64,000 nucleotides of DNA from Charina bottae (GCA_023362775.1 JALMGJ010000001.1:59427501-59491500); one strand, 5' to 3'; positions 1-13,060 are shown, counted from the first letter of the stretch. Numbers and translations are program-made. The notes: generated by a model from the letters alone, not told the origin.

Positions 1-192
1 CATGATGGCATGATTGTCACCTGCACCAGAGAGACTTCATTTTTTTCTGTCCCTAAGATGGATGGATGATATTCTGGAGGTGACGGACTCGACCGTGGGG
101 AGCTGGGGATGGTGACGGCCGACAGGAAGCTCTGGCGTGGGCTGGTCCATGAAGTCACAAAGAGTTGGAAGCGACTGAACGAATAAACAACA
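1..192 (+). mobile_element. RTE-BovB LINE, 3' terminus (5' part outside window)
   Basis: The plus strand reads the end of a BovB-type ORF2. One frame from about position 55 gives RWMDDILEVTDS, and after a shift of frame another gives MVTADRKLWRGLVHEVTKSW and then RLNE before a TAA near 184-186. The pattern (L)WRGLVH-V-KS-RL(N/S) just before the stop is typical of BovB C-termini from family knowledge, and the closing DNA (AAAGAGTTGGAAGCGACTGAA) resembles the BovB 3' end. The frame change around 80-110 shows a decayed copy. The left end is cut by the window, so length and target duplication cannot be judged. Confidence 0.75.
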
Positions 193-2567
193 AAAAGGGC
201 TATTTTAGCATTTAAGTTGCATGCTAGGGAAGGTACCTCAAAACGCAGTGTTTGGAGCTAGAATAAAAAATTAATTTCTTTTCTCTTAATTTACATTTGA
301 AAGGAACTACATTTGAATACAGTTAATATGTTTACTGTCCAGTCATGTGTCTAATAATTTTTCCTGACACAGAAGAAAAATTACACTTTGGAAAGAACTT
401 TGGGGAATTGTACCTAAGGCTTTCACACATGGCATGCAGTCCTGGGAACCCCATGCTCTGCAAAAAACAAATGTCTTTTTCTGCAGCACTTCTAGGTATG
501 ATCCTGTGACCATCTCATGCATTTAATAAGCCCCACACAAGTTCCATTGCATCTAGAAGTCTTTCCAAAGAACTTATTCCCTTTTCCTGTCTTTGTCTTT
601 TCCCTTTTGGTTTCACACTCCCCCCTCCCCAAGAACAGTTGGGTGGGAAAAAGAGAAGCAAAAAACAGCACAGGATTAGTAGCAAAGCTCTGAAGATATT
701 CATAAATATAAATCACTGCCATGGGATTAAATGGCAGTGTAGGAAGGGATGAAGAAGAGAAAAAGGAAAGTTTCAATCAAGAGTGAGCCATCAGGTAAAG
801 GAAAGGATGCCAAATGAATTCAGAGCAAAGCAAATGTTCAGTGGGGAGACTAAGGCATTTTGTGTGTGGGGGGGGTGAGTTCTTAGCTGAAATAAATAGA
901 TAACTTTGAAGAAAAACTCAAAAATAGCACATACAAGAATAAAAGAGCTGACAAAGGTTCTGGTTATTTCCATCCCTTATTATATTTATCTGTTCAATTG
1001 TTAAATATATTCATGGGACACATCTATTCAAATCATGCCTTCTGGTCTAATGTGAAGATCGGTTATTCCGTGGATCATACATTTCTTTGAAAGTTTGTGA
1101 GGCAATTTTTAAAAAACCCTACCCAAATGCATATTTTTAAGTGAGTCTGTATAAAGAGAAAAATGTCTAAAACTATGCTGAAAATGATATCCTTCCTGCT
1201 CTAGGTCTATACCAGTGTCCTTTTGGGCTCTTCTCTTCCACTTTTGCCATATTCTGTTAGAAGTGTGTTTGGGGGTGGCTGGGTGGAGGATGGAAATCTT
1301 TCTGGATCCTAGCCCTCATCATCATCTTTTCATCTGTTACTGCCACCCCTCCCTCCCAGGCATGTGGCATGTTCCAGCAAAAGATGGAAATGAACCTGCT
1401 GAATTTGTTTCTGAAATTGTTTGCAGGAATGGAACTGACATCCTCCAGACATAAATTATTTCAATATCGTGCCGCATTCTGGAGTGCATGCTCAGCCGAG
1501 TTGGGATTCCATAGTGTCAGATCCCTGTTTTGCAGCCCAGGAGGAAGGTTACAGGGCTGAAAGAAATCTCATCTTTCTTCTCCCTTCCTGTGTTGCTTCT
1601 AATGGCTGGGGAAACTCATAAAGCTATCACCACCCTGAAAACTGTGTGGTCGTTGCTCAACAACTTTAGAAACCACATTCCTTTCTTTATCTAAGGAAGA
1701 GAGGTAAAATATGGTCAGGCTTTGCACATTCTCCCCAGTTACAGCTCCTTCCTATAGTGAAATACCCCGAGTTTGAAGACCAGCTTCTATGTTGGACTAA
1801 ACTTTAACATGGTGGAGGTGGAATGGGCCATGTCAGATGCAAGGCCATTACACTTTTTCTTTTTGCATGCAATAGCTCCTTGTGTCTTTGTGCTCATGGT
1901 GAATTAAACATGTGATTCATTCATCGTAAATTAACTCTGGAACTGTTCATGTCAACAAAAAGCCTTTCAGTTGAAAAGTAGGCAGTAGGTTGTAAGTTTC
2001 ACCTTTTCTTTACAGTGACTTCCTCAGATAGCCTGATCAAATTTATATGATCGGCAGAGGAGTACAGGGCGTTGGGCTCTTTTTTGGATGGTCCCATTTA
2101 GGGACAACAGGGCATTTTGAATAATGAAACCCATTGGAAAAATATATATATACAGAGAAGTTTTGTACTCCTCTACTCTATTGCAAATAGGCAGGACCCA
2201 CTCTAATGTCACATGCTGGGTCAGATCCATTTCCACATGAATATCTAGACACTCCTAATAGGGCGCCAAAATCTCCAATTTTCTTCAGTTTTCCTTTCCC
2301 ACAAAAGAGGTTTCTTTCCTACCTTATTCCCGGGGTCATTTAGAATTTCTTTAGAATTTCCTTTGGTGGTCTTTCTGCTCCTGCTGCTCTTATTCCCATG
2401 ACTCTTTTTTTTACTGTCACTGCATCATCTACAGCCTTTTGAGCTGCTCATGGTTTCTGATCCAGAAACATTCATATGAGATGTGAAATGCTAATCTCAA
2501 GCATTTGTCTTATATATATATTAAAATGCCGTTGTGGACATATCTAGGAATGCAACTTTTCCTCTAG
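193..2567. other. AT-rich stretch, no gene recognised
   Basis: I see only AT-rich unique-looking DNA with short chance frames in both strands (none over about 95 codons, none with a recognisable domain). There is a short G run near 870-876 and short TA runs near 2141 and 2513. No RNA gene or clear repeat is visible. Confidence 0.6.
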
Positions 2568-2750
2568 AATTTGCTGATTATCCTCACAGTAACCTTGTAA
2601 GATGTATTGGAGTGAAGGAAAACGACTTTCCGATGGTCATGATTGAGAGAGTATTTGAACCCAGGCTTGCCAATCCCGGGCTGACACTCTAATGCTACCC
2701 TGCAGTCGCTTTTCTGAGGTACCTTCTCTTTCCACTTTGTACTGACACTG
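2568..2750 (-). repeat. Old tRNA-derived SINE (MIR-like), antisense, degraded
   Basis: The order of motifs matches an antisense MIR-like SINE: CCTCACAGTAACCTTGTAAG at 2582, then TTTGAACCCAGGCTTGCCAA at 2653, then CACTCTAATGCTACCCTGCA at 2685. The TTTGAACCC piece would be the antisense tRNA B-box region. Divergence is high and no target duplication was found, so family naming is tentative. Confidence 0.45.
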
Positions 2751-4524
2751 CTCATCTCTTCATGCTTGTGGCAAACTTAATCACAGAACAGAGGTGAAAA
2801 AATGTGCTCCAGCTTTATTGCATTATATGTTCCCACATTTCCAGGTTAATCCAGAAGGTCTGGGGTGCAGCTGTGATTGCTTCTGTCTGAACCTAGTAAT
2901 AGTGCTTTGCGAATCGGGAGCACAGATTGTGCAGGAGGGCTGAATGCATGGAGCACCAAGGCCTGACCTATCATTAGGCAGAGCAAAGCAACCCTTTGAG
3001 GCCACCAAGTATTCCACTAGGGAGCTATTTCCCATGAGGCCAGCCCTTCACCTACTAAGCTAGTAGTCTCTAGATATAATGGAAGACATTGTCCTATTAC
3101 TAATATTTAAGGAAGAACCTTCTACCAGTCTAGTCAGGTTTTGTTCAGAGAATGATTGGAGATGCCCCTTTCCTCCTTGCCTCTGGCAGAAGAACGTTTC
3201 AGCTGAACCTGATTGCAGGCTTTTGTCAGAGTTTCTGGTTCAAACTGGGAAGGTCAGGAATGGAGAGGGTGAGCTAAAACTTGCTCTACCGCCTCCCCTT
3301 CGCAACTGCATTTTCTGAATACCCTAAGAAGGCTTTTGTCTTCCCTTCATTTCAGTTAGAAAAGAGATTTAGAGAGTGTGCCCAAAAAAAAAAAAGTTTA
3401 TATTTGACCTTGTGCCCTTCCTCTGTTTAATTTTTTTTTTAAATCCTACATCTGTGCTTGCATCAGAAAAATGTTGGCAGATTCCACTAGGCTCTACCCC
3501 AACAGCTGCAGGCATTCTCTTTCTGCACAAATAATTGAAAAGACTACAACTTTTTCATGGCAAACTCATTTACCTTAGCAGAACTGTAAAGATAGCTCAG
3601 GCAAGTTCATACTTCAGCTCCATAGATAAAAAGAAGGAATTAAATTTGCCTTGATATGCAGCCTTGCCTGGCTGTGTCTGACCACTTCTTCAACTCTATC
3701 ATCTCCACTGGAAGGATCTCTCAACCTGTGGATTTCACCAGGCTTCAAATAAAGGTTGATGTTCCCCTACCTGACCTTCTGTCCAGCAGATTGAATCCCT
3801 TTCCATTCCCAGTCCCTCCCTTCCCTCTGTAGAGCCAGTTTCAGGAAATGCTGTCACATTCTCCCCATTCTTTTCTTCCTATCTGTGACCACATACAGAA
3901 TTGTGAGATTTCTCATATCATATCAAACTTTCAGTGGAGTCAGGTGGTACATTCATTGGCAAGTCCTCAAGTGATTTCAATTTGAGAATGAAACAAAACA
4001 GGGTATGTCCGTCATCCCTCCAGGATCCCTATTTAGGGATCCAGATAGGAAGATAAAAGGTTTTCCTATTACAGGCTCAGGCCAATCATCTCCTTGCCCC
4101 ACTCTCTTTTTTGTTTTTGTTTTCCTTGGATATCATTTGAAAAGTCTTGTAGGCTTCTCCTACTTGGAATCTGTTATTTAGCACTCCATAAAGTTTTATG
4201 TATGCTCATGATCGTTATAATAACAATACCCAACATTTTTTGGCCCTTGGTAATTAATGAGATTACAATTGAATTATTTTCCTTTCACTTTATAAGCTTA
4301 TATATTTCTTTTTGAGTCACCTACTGCACATTTACAATACCCCATATGTGACGATGCAAGTAATTCCATAATTAATAACACTTGGCCTCTTCCAACATAG
4401 GCCACATGCACCCATCCCCTGATTATTTTGTGACCTCTAGAGCTTCTCGATTGTACTGCTGCAGTTCAGCAGCAAAAGGACTTTTTTTTCCTCTGTGTGT
4501 TTTCCCTCTTCTTTTCAGTGACTA

Positions 4525-4525
<1 letters not shown>
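2751..4525. other. No gene recognised
   Basis: Unique-looking AT-rich DNA with an A run near 3385-3397 and a T run near 3429-3439. The short frames at 3079-3318 and 4094-4315 have no recognisable protein features. Confidence 0.6.
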
Positions 4526-4563
<38 letters not shown>

Positions 4564-4690
4564 TAAATTTATATTACCACCCATCTCCCCCATCGTGGAC
4601 CCTGGGCGGTTCACAATAAAACGTAGTTAAAACATAAAGTTACAATATAATAAATAATATAAAATCCAAGTATAAAAGATGTTAAAAATG
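4526..4690 (-). mobile_element. L2/CR1-group LINE, 3' end only
   Basis: An (ATT)n run at 4526-4561 is followed by CACCCATCTCCC and GACCCTGGGCGG with AT-rich DNA behind it, the same order seen at the 3' ends of the long LINE copies at 28.6, 40.7, 49.0 and 61.8 kb. Read on the minus strand this is the last ~150 bases of the 3' UTR plus the simple-repeat tail. The insert is heavily 5' truncated and has no coding part. Confidence 0.75.
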
Positions 4691-4886
4691 GTAATACTGG
4701 GAGGCTTCATGGGACCTAAAATAGGTGTTTTACAATTTTGGAACACTAAATAAATTTATTCTGAAAAAAAATTCCACCCTCAAACCAATATCGCAAAGCC
4801 CCAAAACTTCATCTCTGTGGTGCTGTGCACCTTGTGGACCGCAGAGGCCAGTAAAATAAAGTTGTAGCTTCTAATGGCAAAAACTG

Positions 4887-4961
4887 CTCCTTCCTTCCTT
4901 CCTTCCTTCCTTCCTTCCTTCCTTCCTTCCTTCCTTCCTTCCTTCCTTCCTTCCTTCCTTT
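4887..4961. repeat. (CCTT)n microsatellite
   Basis: About 18 uninterrupted CCTT units. The minus-strand reading (KEGR)n is an artefact of the repeat, not a protein. Confidence 0.97.
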
Positions 4962-5019
4962 TCATCTATCTACCAACCTACTGACCTACCAACCTACCTA
5001 GGAACAGTCCTATAAAAGC

Positions 5020-5528
5020 TGTCATGGTCATGATCCTTTAGCTGTTAAACCAGAAACTCTCAACACAAGCTGTTAAGGATATGAAGAGTTCTTTATTAAA
5101 GCTAGTGATCCATTACACCTTAAAGACTCGAATGAAGGGAGCCCACGCAAACCAACAGTTGAAATTCTTCAGGGTTCCCCCCCCCCCATCGGGGATCTGG
5201 GGCTTGACAGCCCCTCCCTTAGTCTCACAATTTCTAGATCTTCCCAGTCCCAAATCAACCAACACGATAATAGCATTCTTTGATCTGTCCTTGGTACTGG
5301 ACTGCTTGACACAATACCCGAATCAGCATAATTTGCGGTCCTGCAAATACACCAAGAGCCCCCTACAAGCATTCTCACCTATTGTACAAGCCTGGCAAGT
5401 TTCCACTACATAGCACTTCCAACGACCCTGCAGGTATGCCCACCACAAAGTGTCCCGCTGACCCTGCGGGTTCGATAGACTGGCAGGATGTCACCTCCTG
5501 TTACCATGGCAGGATATACATCCTGACA
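5020..5528 (-). mobile_element. Solo LTR, related to the LTR at 27.07 kb
   Basis: On the minus strand the segment begins TGTCAGGATGTATATCCTGC (at 5528) and ends CATGACA (at 5020), so it has TG...CA ends. A polyadenylation signal AATAAA lies at 5092-5097 (written TTTATT on plus). About 30 bases past it come the words CTTCATATCC and AGCTTGTGTTGAGAGTTTCT, which match CTTTTTCATATCC and GGCTTGTGCTAAAAGTTTCT at the same place in the 27-kb LTR. No internal retroviral or Gypsy coding region adjoins it, so this is read as a solo LTR. The 5 bases on each side (AAAGC and CTGAC) do not match, so the exact ends are uncertain. A run of C at about 5177-5186 interrupts it. ERV versus Gypsy origin cannot be decided here. 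Confidence 0.6.
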
Positions 5529-8500
5529 CTGACATAGGAGCATGGAAAATGTTCTTTCTTGGACTGCTCCAGTATGTTTGCCCATATACTCCAGGACCAG
5601 CAACTCTTCTAGGTCAGAGGTCTTTCTAATCATTTGCTCCTAGATATCAGCAGAGATATCTATTAGCTAGAGATATCAAAGAATGAACCATGGACCTTAG
5701 GCAAGGAACGTACAGTATCTGATTCTCTAGGATACCATTGTCCCTCCCTGTATACTTTATAAACATTCTATATATGGGCTAGTTATATAAAAAACAGGTT
5801 GGTGATAGAATGAAAGAATGTTGGAATAACCAGTTTCCATATCTAAGATGCTGATATTTTCACAGATGCTATTTTGGAACTAGTCATTCACAGTATGCTT
5901 GGTGCCTGCTTCATAAAGGGACTGATAAATGCCTTAATTGTATAGTTTAGGAAAAGCAAATCAGTGTTGAAAAATGGTGGCTGGTTCTAGCATGACTTTG
6001 AGCTATTCAGAAGATGTACTGCACTTGCTCAATCATCAGTTACAAAACAGATGTGTTGATTCATATCCACATTATAAAACAATAACAATTAATAAATGCA
6101 GTATTACAATACACAGTGCTTCAGTTTTTGGAGTAGCTGATTGATTTAACTACTCTAGTTAAAAGTAGAAGCAACTTTAGAAATGAGGAAAATCTTTGGA
6201 AAGCTACTGTTTGCCAATTACCATTTTTCAGCCTTATATAATTCAGTGTGCAGCCCTGATCCAATGAAAATTTTGACTATGTCCCATTGAAACCAATGGA
6301 ATGAATGAGTAACCTCTAACTTCTCACTAGTTTCAATGAAATGTCAGTCCTGACCAACAAGAATTAGATCAGGAACTTGTCTCTATGCCAAGTCCACGAA
6401 ATAGCTGCATAATGTCTAAGACTTTAGAAGGAATCTATATGATTCTTAGCATATTCTGTTGCGGTTATTTTCCTGATCTTTCATCCTCCCTTTTCCAGGA
6501 CTAAAAAATACATGACCTTTCATTCATGTGGGATGGAAAATAAAATCTCAATATTGAATAGTTTTATTGGTTTTGGAAAACTCATCCTATTGTTCTGTTC
6601 TTTCACTGCTAAAGCTAACAGACAGAATGGATATCATTTTTAAATTATACAAGAAAAGTATTACAGTGAGAGAAAGATTGATAAGTCTTCTCTTGTAAAA
6701 TGTCTAGGACTGCCTAAAATACACCTTGGGAAATGTAAGAACTCTGTGCTGTAGTGAATGGAACTCAAAAGTATGTGAATGAATTATAAAACCGAACTTA
6801 ATTTATGAAAATAAAGAGTGCATGTATTTATGCATTGATGAATTTGTGGATTATTTAAGTACCAAAATCTGTCCCAAGCATTTTTGTTATTGGTAGAATA
6901 AATTTAAGGAAAACACACCAGAATGTGTTTATGATCTAAAGAGTCAGACAATACTATATTTTACTTATTTTGATTTCCTATCCAGATCCACAAATTAACT
7001 TGAGCCAAGAGATGCAATTGCTGTTTCTCTCCATCTGGTTCCCCAAGAAAGTAACAGTTGAAAAAGATAGTGAACATATGTGATATTGAACATTGTCTGG
7101 AACTTGAACTATCTGTCCTACAGATAGCCCACATGTATATTTTACCTGACATCATTCCTTTTGTATCAGGCAATCAATTCTCAGCATTGGGAACACAAAA
7201 AATTGATTTTGGATAGTATCCAGATTTAATCATGCTTTGAAGAGATGTACTGAAACCAACAGATTTTGGAGGCAAGATAGCCACTTAAGAATTATTGTAT
7301 TCATACACAACTGAACTTCAAATGGGACAATCTAGAGGTGTTTCATAATGAGAGAGGAGCTGGTTTGGATCCACCAGATCCAGGGCTTCTCTGTTCCTAC
7401 ATAGAACATGATCCATGCCCCATCATCAGCTGGGCTACCCAGATGTGGCTGAACTAATCTTATTGCTATCAATGCTGGGGGAGGACTGAGCATTCAGCGG
7501 CTGAACGGGATGTTTGCAAAACTATTCTGCAGAACTTCTGCCTTGGCATTCCTTATTGCTTCTTTGAGCTCCCACTCATAATTGCTCTAGCTTGATCGAA
7601 CTCATACAGCCTAAACATATTGCTCTCCAACGGAACTCTTATCTGTGGAGTTACAAATGACCTTTAATATTAGGCAGTTTGCAATTGCTGACTCTTCTAT
7701 CAGCAAATGTTAATCTGTTTTTAAGAGTACTGTCTACTTTATTTATTATTGTATTTATACCATAACCTTTACAACAGTATTTTCACAATGCTGAAAGCAA
7801 ATTAGAACATAATCAAAATCTACCCTGAAACAAAACCAACAAGAGAGCACAAATATAAAAGTGTTAGGATCCTTCTAAGGTTAAAAAAATTCAAGGTGCA
7901 GGATCTCCCCCTTAACTCAAATTCTCTAGGATCCACAATCCCCCATTAGAGTAAAGCCAACTCTGTAGTCCAAATTCATACCCAAAGCTGAGATATGTTT
8001 GTTAATATAAACAGTTACATGGAAAACATTTTGACTTTTTGTTTGTCAAATATTAAATATGTATTAGATATAATAAATACTCCTATGATATTAAGAGTTT
8101 CAGTTTTCTTCAGATAAATGCTACTATCTTTTCTCCTTCTTTCTGTGTAATCTATGATTTAGTTTATTATGTAATGATAAAATTCTATGGATGTGTGTTC
8201 TTGATTTAGCTAAAGTCCAGATCATGACCCTATGCAGAATAAGCCAGAATCTACAGTATTTCCAGTCTGAATCTGTTCTAGTTGAATTTTCTGACTTTCC
8301 AAAAGCTGTATTCCTGATCTGCTTCTCTGAACATACAAAAAGGAAAAAAACAACAATGATTTAGATAAAATATCATGTTGTGAAGGGAAAGAGAGGGAGT
8401 ATTGAATTGAGAGGTTAACAGGTCTGCCCTTAGACTGGAATTACCTTTACAATCAGGCCACCATTGATCATCAATGTTGGGAGATGGAGATCTTGGAAAG

Positions 8501-9056
8501 TTTTACTTCTATAATTAATTCTGCCTCATTGTTGCTCAGAGTCTTTTTTTTAAGTGGTGAGCTATGTTAGATGACAACTGTTTCATTTTATGATTTATTC
8601 TAGCATGCCAGTCTTTCAGTAGACGCAGGCTTTGTCATCTTTATTCCTTTGAATAAAATATTCAAATAATTGTATAAATGACTCCTATATGTTAAATGCA
8701 AGGCTGCATTTAATATTCCATCTAATGATACTTTGCTATTTCAGAGGAATATTTGGATATAATTAGTTGCAATGCAGTCCTATATTGGTGAAATGGGAGG
8801 GATTCAGCATGGCAGACATCCATCTCTTCCAAAGCCCATTGGCTCCAACCAAGGAAAAAAATAGTACATTGGTTCTAGGCTTTCATGGGGCAAGAGGAAG
8901 AAGGCTCATCCTAGAGCAAAATCTACAGTGCATCATCCATAGGACCCAAGGCATCTGGGTCTGGATGGCATCTGCTGAACCTCAATATCAAATTAAAATC
9001 AATATAAAAAAATTAAAATGGTCCAAATCTCACACAATAAAATGTTTCACACAGTT
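5529..9056. other. Long unique-looking stretch, no gene recognised
   Basis: AT-rich DNA without recognisable exons, SINE heads or LINE coding. The frames at 5406-5633, 6961-7173 and 8767-9144 carry no known domain, and the last runs into the LINE tail at 9057. A degraded TTATTTATTATTGTATTTATACC near 7739 looks like the tail of an old antisense retroposon, but I cannot extend it. Confidence 0.55.
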
Positions 9057-11142
9057 TATTTATTTATTTATTTATTTGTCAAATTTTGCCACCGCCCATC
9101 TCCCTCCAAGGGGGGACATAAATAAATATCAAATAGAAATATAAAGATAGAGTAAAATCCAGGTGGCGATGACAGTTTTAATGCCGCTCATGTATACAGT
9201 ATCTAAGGCCATCTTAGGGCGCCAGCCATCCCCAGGAGTGACTGCTTCCCCTCTGCCCCAAGCAAGCTGGCAAAACCAGGTCTTCAGTAGTTTTCGGAAG
9301 GCCACAAGAGATGGGGCTTGCTGTACTTCTGGGGGAAGGATATTCCAGAGTGCGGGAGCTGCTGCTGAGAAGGCCCACCTCCTGGACCCAGTCAGATGAA
9401 ATTCTCTTACAGACAGGGTCTGCAACATGCCCTCTCTGCCTGATTGGGTGGGACGGGTCGATGTAATGGGGACGAGATGGTCCCTAAGGTAGCCTGGACC
9501 CATGCCATGTAGGGCTTTAAAGGTGATAACCAACACCTTGAATTGGACCTGGAAGCAAACTGGTACCCAGTGCAGCTCGCGAAGCAATGGTGTTACGTGT
9601 GCCAATCTTGGGGCACCAAGAATTGCCCGTGTGGCTGAATTTTGGACTAGCTGTAGCTTCCGGATACTCTTCAAGGGTAGCCCCATGTAGCGCACATTAC
9701 AGTAGTCTATATGGGAGATGACCAGGCCATGAGTGACCATGCAAAGGGCCTCACGGTCCAGGAAAAGGTGTAACTGGCACACAACATGAAGTTGTGCAAA
9801 GGCCCTCCTGGCCATGACTGCTCTTCAAGCAGGAGTCGTGAGTCCAGGAGGACCCCCAGATTCCGCACCAGGTCTGTCTGGGGCAGTGGAACCCCATCCA
9901 GCACCAAAGATGTTAAATTCCCGGATACCAAGGAGCCCCTCACCTACAGCCATTCCATCTTACCAGGGTTCAGCTGAAGCCTGTTGTTCCCCATCCAGAC
10001 CCCCACATCCCGCAGGCACCAAGAGGTCAATTACTTCACCCGGGACAGAGATGTATAATTGGGTATCATCAGCATATTGATGATACCTCATCCCGTGGTG
10101 ACGGATGATCTTGCCCAGCGGTTTCATGTAGATGTTGAAAAGGAGCAGAGAGAATACTGAACCCTGTGGCATCCCACAAAGTAGGGACCAGGGGTCGGAC
10201 CTCTAACTCCCTATAACCACCAATTGGGACTGGCCCTGGAGGAAGGAGGTGAACCAGTGCAAAACCATGTGACTCACCCCCAACTCCCTGAGCTGCCCCA
10301 AAAGGATACTATGGTCGATGGTATCGAAAGCCACTGAGAGGTCAAGAAGAGCAAGGATGGATGCACTGCCTCCATCTCGCTCTCACCAGAGATCATCCAT
10401 AAGTGTGATCAATGCCGTTTCCGTCCCATATCCGGGCCTGAAACCTGACTGAAACGGGTCTAGATAATCCGTTTCATCCAGAAACCTCTGGAGCTGCAAT
10501 GCCACCACTTTCTCAACCACCTTTCCCAAAAAGGGGAGGTGGGAGACTGGACGAAAATTGTCTAGCACAGTAGGGTCCAGCAATGGTTTCTTGAGGAGGG
10601 GGTGGACCAGCACTTCCTTAAAGGCTGCCATAAACACCCCCTCTCCCAAGCATGTATTTACCATCACCTGGACTCAACCACACATCACCTCCCAAGCTGC
10701 TTTCACTAGCCAGGAGGGACATGGGTCTAGTCATCAAGTTGTGGCGTTTACAATCTGGAGGATCCTGTCCACTTCCTCAGCCCCAACAGGATCAAACTTT
10801 TCCCAGGTAACAGGGTAAGTACGTTCCCTCGGCATCTCCACAGATTCTGCTTCACACTTTGAGTCCAACTTGGAGTGGATCTGAGCGATTTTATCCTGCA
10901 GATGCTCAGAAAATTCCTCAGCATGGCCCTGAAGATGGATCAACAGGCCACCCTTTCCCAGAAGGGATCGAGTGACCTTAAACAGGGCCGTCGGACGGCA
11001 TTCTGCGGATGCAATAAGAGCGGAGAAATATTGACGTTTCGCCGCTCTTACCGCCACAAGGTAGGCCTTAATAGCGGCTCTAGCTTGTGTTTGGTCAGGT
11101 TCAGTCCTTGTTTTCCTCCAGCGATGCTCTAGACGTCTCTTA
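9057..11142 (-). mobile_element. L2/CR1-group LINE copy A (5' truncated, decayed)
   Basis: The 3' end is at the left, with a TTTA-repeat tail and the conserved CCGCCCATCTCCCTCCAAGG block at 9092. Coding DNA alignable to copy C follows up to GACGTCTCTTA at about 11142. There the homology to copies C, D and E stops and unrelated DNA begins, so the copy is 5' truncated within the linker between endonuclease and reverse transcriptase. No convincing target duplication was found: AGTTT is shared at both sides but overlaps the tail. It is the most decayed of the long copies. Confidence 0.9.
9200..11142 (-). pseudogene. LINE reverse transcriptase ORF remnant (copy A)
   Basis: Fragments of the RT part of the LINE polyprotein are readable: linker (11057-10734), RT fingers with FRPVSHLPFLGKVVEK (10667-10383), the YADD catalytic core with [16 protein letters not shown] (10172-9960), and the C-terminal portion ending in ALWNILPPEVQQAPS (9815-9129). 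Four of the five pieces share one frame; a shift out of and back into it lies between about 9960 and 9815. The endonuclease domain is missing through 5' truncation. It cannot code for a working RT. The family function is nicking of target DNA and copying of the element's RNA at the nick. Confidence 0.88.
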
Positions 11143-11434
11143 GTTTGTCAATCTTTGACATATTTCCAATTTTTACATTTTTATTTTAATTTTTGGTGCC
11201 CACCCAGCTCTTTAAAAAGTAGTCCTAGAAATCCCCTTGTAGCATACATTGTCATTGTTCTGTAACTGATCCCCATAATACTTCATGGAGAAGGAAACTA
11301 GACTAGGACCTGGAAGGGAACTCAGTGCAGTCTCATCCTGTCTAAAGTCTATTATTTGCCTAAATTAACAAGGTGCTAGTTCTTGATTTTAAAAAATTAT
11401 GTCTCAGCATTCCTGCCTCCATTGCTATTTCATG
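11143..11434. other. No gene recognised
   Basis: AT-rich unique-looking DNA between LINE copy A and the hAT element. Confidence 0.5.
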
Positions 11435-11442
11435 TTTTAAAG

Positions 11443-11830
11443 CATAGCTTTCCAAACTGTGTGTCGCGACACAGTACTGTGTCACCTGCGGGGCCCAGGT
11501 GTGCCGCGCAAAAACCTGGAAGTGCTGATGGTGTGCCGCCGCTGTGCGCAGCAGTGTGTGCAGCGGCAGGCCATCAGCGCTTCCGGATTTTCGTGTGGCA
11601 CACCAGGACACCGCCGCTGCCGCCACCGTACATAAAAACCCAAAAGCGCCGCGGTGGCAGAGGGCAAAACCCGGAAGCGCCGCCGATGTGGTGGCGCGCG
11701 AAAACCCGGAAGTGCCGCGGCAGCGCGCGAAAACTCAAAACGTTTTTTTGGGTTTTCACCCGCCGCTGCCGCGGCGCTTCCAGGTTTTCCAGGTTGGTGT
11801 GTCGCCAACTGAAAAGTTTGGAAAGCCCTG
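11443..11830. mobile_element. Non-autonomous hAT-type element, GC-rich, with internal repeats
   Basis: The ends are inverted: CATAGCTTTCCAAACT at 11443 against AGTTTGGAAAGCCCTG at 11815-11830. A perfect 8-bp duplication TTTTAAAG lies on both sides (11435-11442 and 11831-11838), the size hAT transposases leave. The 388-bp interior has no transposase. It is far more GC- and CpG-rich than its surroundings and holds imperfect tandem units beginning AAAACCC.. near 11635, 11666, 11701 and 11730 (about 29-35 bp each, words such as CCGGAAGCGCCGC). The frames across it come from the GC richness, not from a gene. Confidence 0.8.
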
Positions 11831-11838
11831 TTTTAAAG

Positions 11839-13060
11839 AGATGAAGGGACTTTGGATCTAATGGCTATGAGATTATGTCTGCCCCGCTAGCAGTGAATTT
11901 ATATCCAAATACGAGATCTTTCTGCAGATCTCTTAGATGGCATGTCGAGCTTCATTGCTAATGGCACTCTTTTTCCTATTCTCAGTTGTTATTGTCTTTA
12001 TGGTTCTTTTGAACATTATTGTTGGTGTGCTGTGAGTTTATTGTTAATTTAGATGCACATTGTAGGGTTGTCGAGTAACATTGGGGACCTGACAATGGAA
12101 GGAACAGTGGGTTAAAATGTTTTAAATGAAATAAACAAATATGCTGGTACAGCTTCATTTTCCATATTTATTTGTTAGCCCTTGCAAATACTAGTTTTTA
12201 AGATACATAAAAATAATAAATCCCATACTAGTGAAATTTAAAACACCTTAATTAATCTTACAATGTGCTGGGCAGATCAGCTTGGCATTTAGCCAGGACA
12301 TTCCAAGACTCTTGAGTAGCATAATCTAATTAATTGAAAGAAGAAAAAGAAGAAGGAAAGAGAAAAAAAGTGCAGGCCATAAACATAAAGTAATGTGAAA
12401 CACGGTGGGCCCTGCCAGCTGGCATTTGTCTCTTCTCTCCTTTGCACTGTAAATTCACTGCCATTTAGATAGGACCTAAAATCTCCTTCCTCCGCTAGTA
12501 GTCTGTATTGTGTTACATAGTGTTCAGTTCAGATATTTTTAATGAACTAATTACATGTTGGTTAATAATAGAATGTTGCTTTAGTAGACAACTGCTGAAC
12601 ATATTTCCGAAGGAACTACTGTAATAGGCTAGAACATCTCAAGAATGTTTGGGAACAGGTTTCAACTATGAAAGCAATATGCTTAGCCTTTAATAAGATA
12701 TAAATAAACTAAAAGCAGCTTTGGACTCTCCACCACTCTCACCTATATAAATATCCACCACAGAGACCTACCCTGTTTCAAAAAACTGCTTCTACATTCA
12801 GGTGTGTGATCAATTTGTGCATAGCTTTAATAGATATGCCCAGCAATAGGGGTACAGTTTAAGGGGAGAATCTTAAAACATGGTTTGGTCAACTATCTTG
12901 GGGATCCCATGATAGAGTGGAGCCTGCTAGATGGTTGTATGACAGTTAATAGAATGCACTCTTTGTGTGTTTTGCCACCATTTTGTTTTTTATTTGTTTT
13001 CAATTCAAATTGGTTGTTTTAATGGTTTTTATACACTTTTGATTATTACTATGTATGCTG
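11839..13060. other. No gene recognised
   Basis: AT-rich unique-looking DNA. No ORF of note and no clear repeat until the LINE tail at 13061. Confidence 0.55.

Noticed and set aside
9040..11160. Target duplication for LINE copy A (AGTTT at both sides)
   Set aside because: Only five bases, and one copy merges with the TTTA tail; not distinguishable from chance.
11383..11861. Overlapping frames of 88-153 codons on both strands
   Set aside because: They fall in the GC-rich interior of the hAT element and are repetitive in composition.
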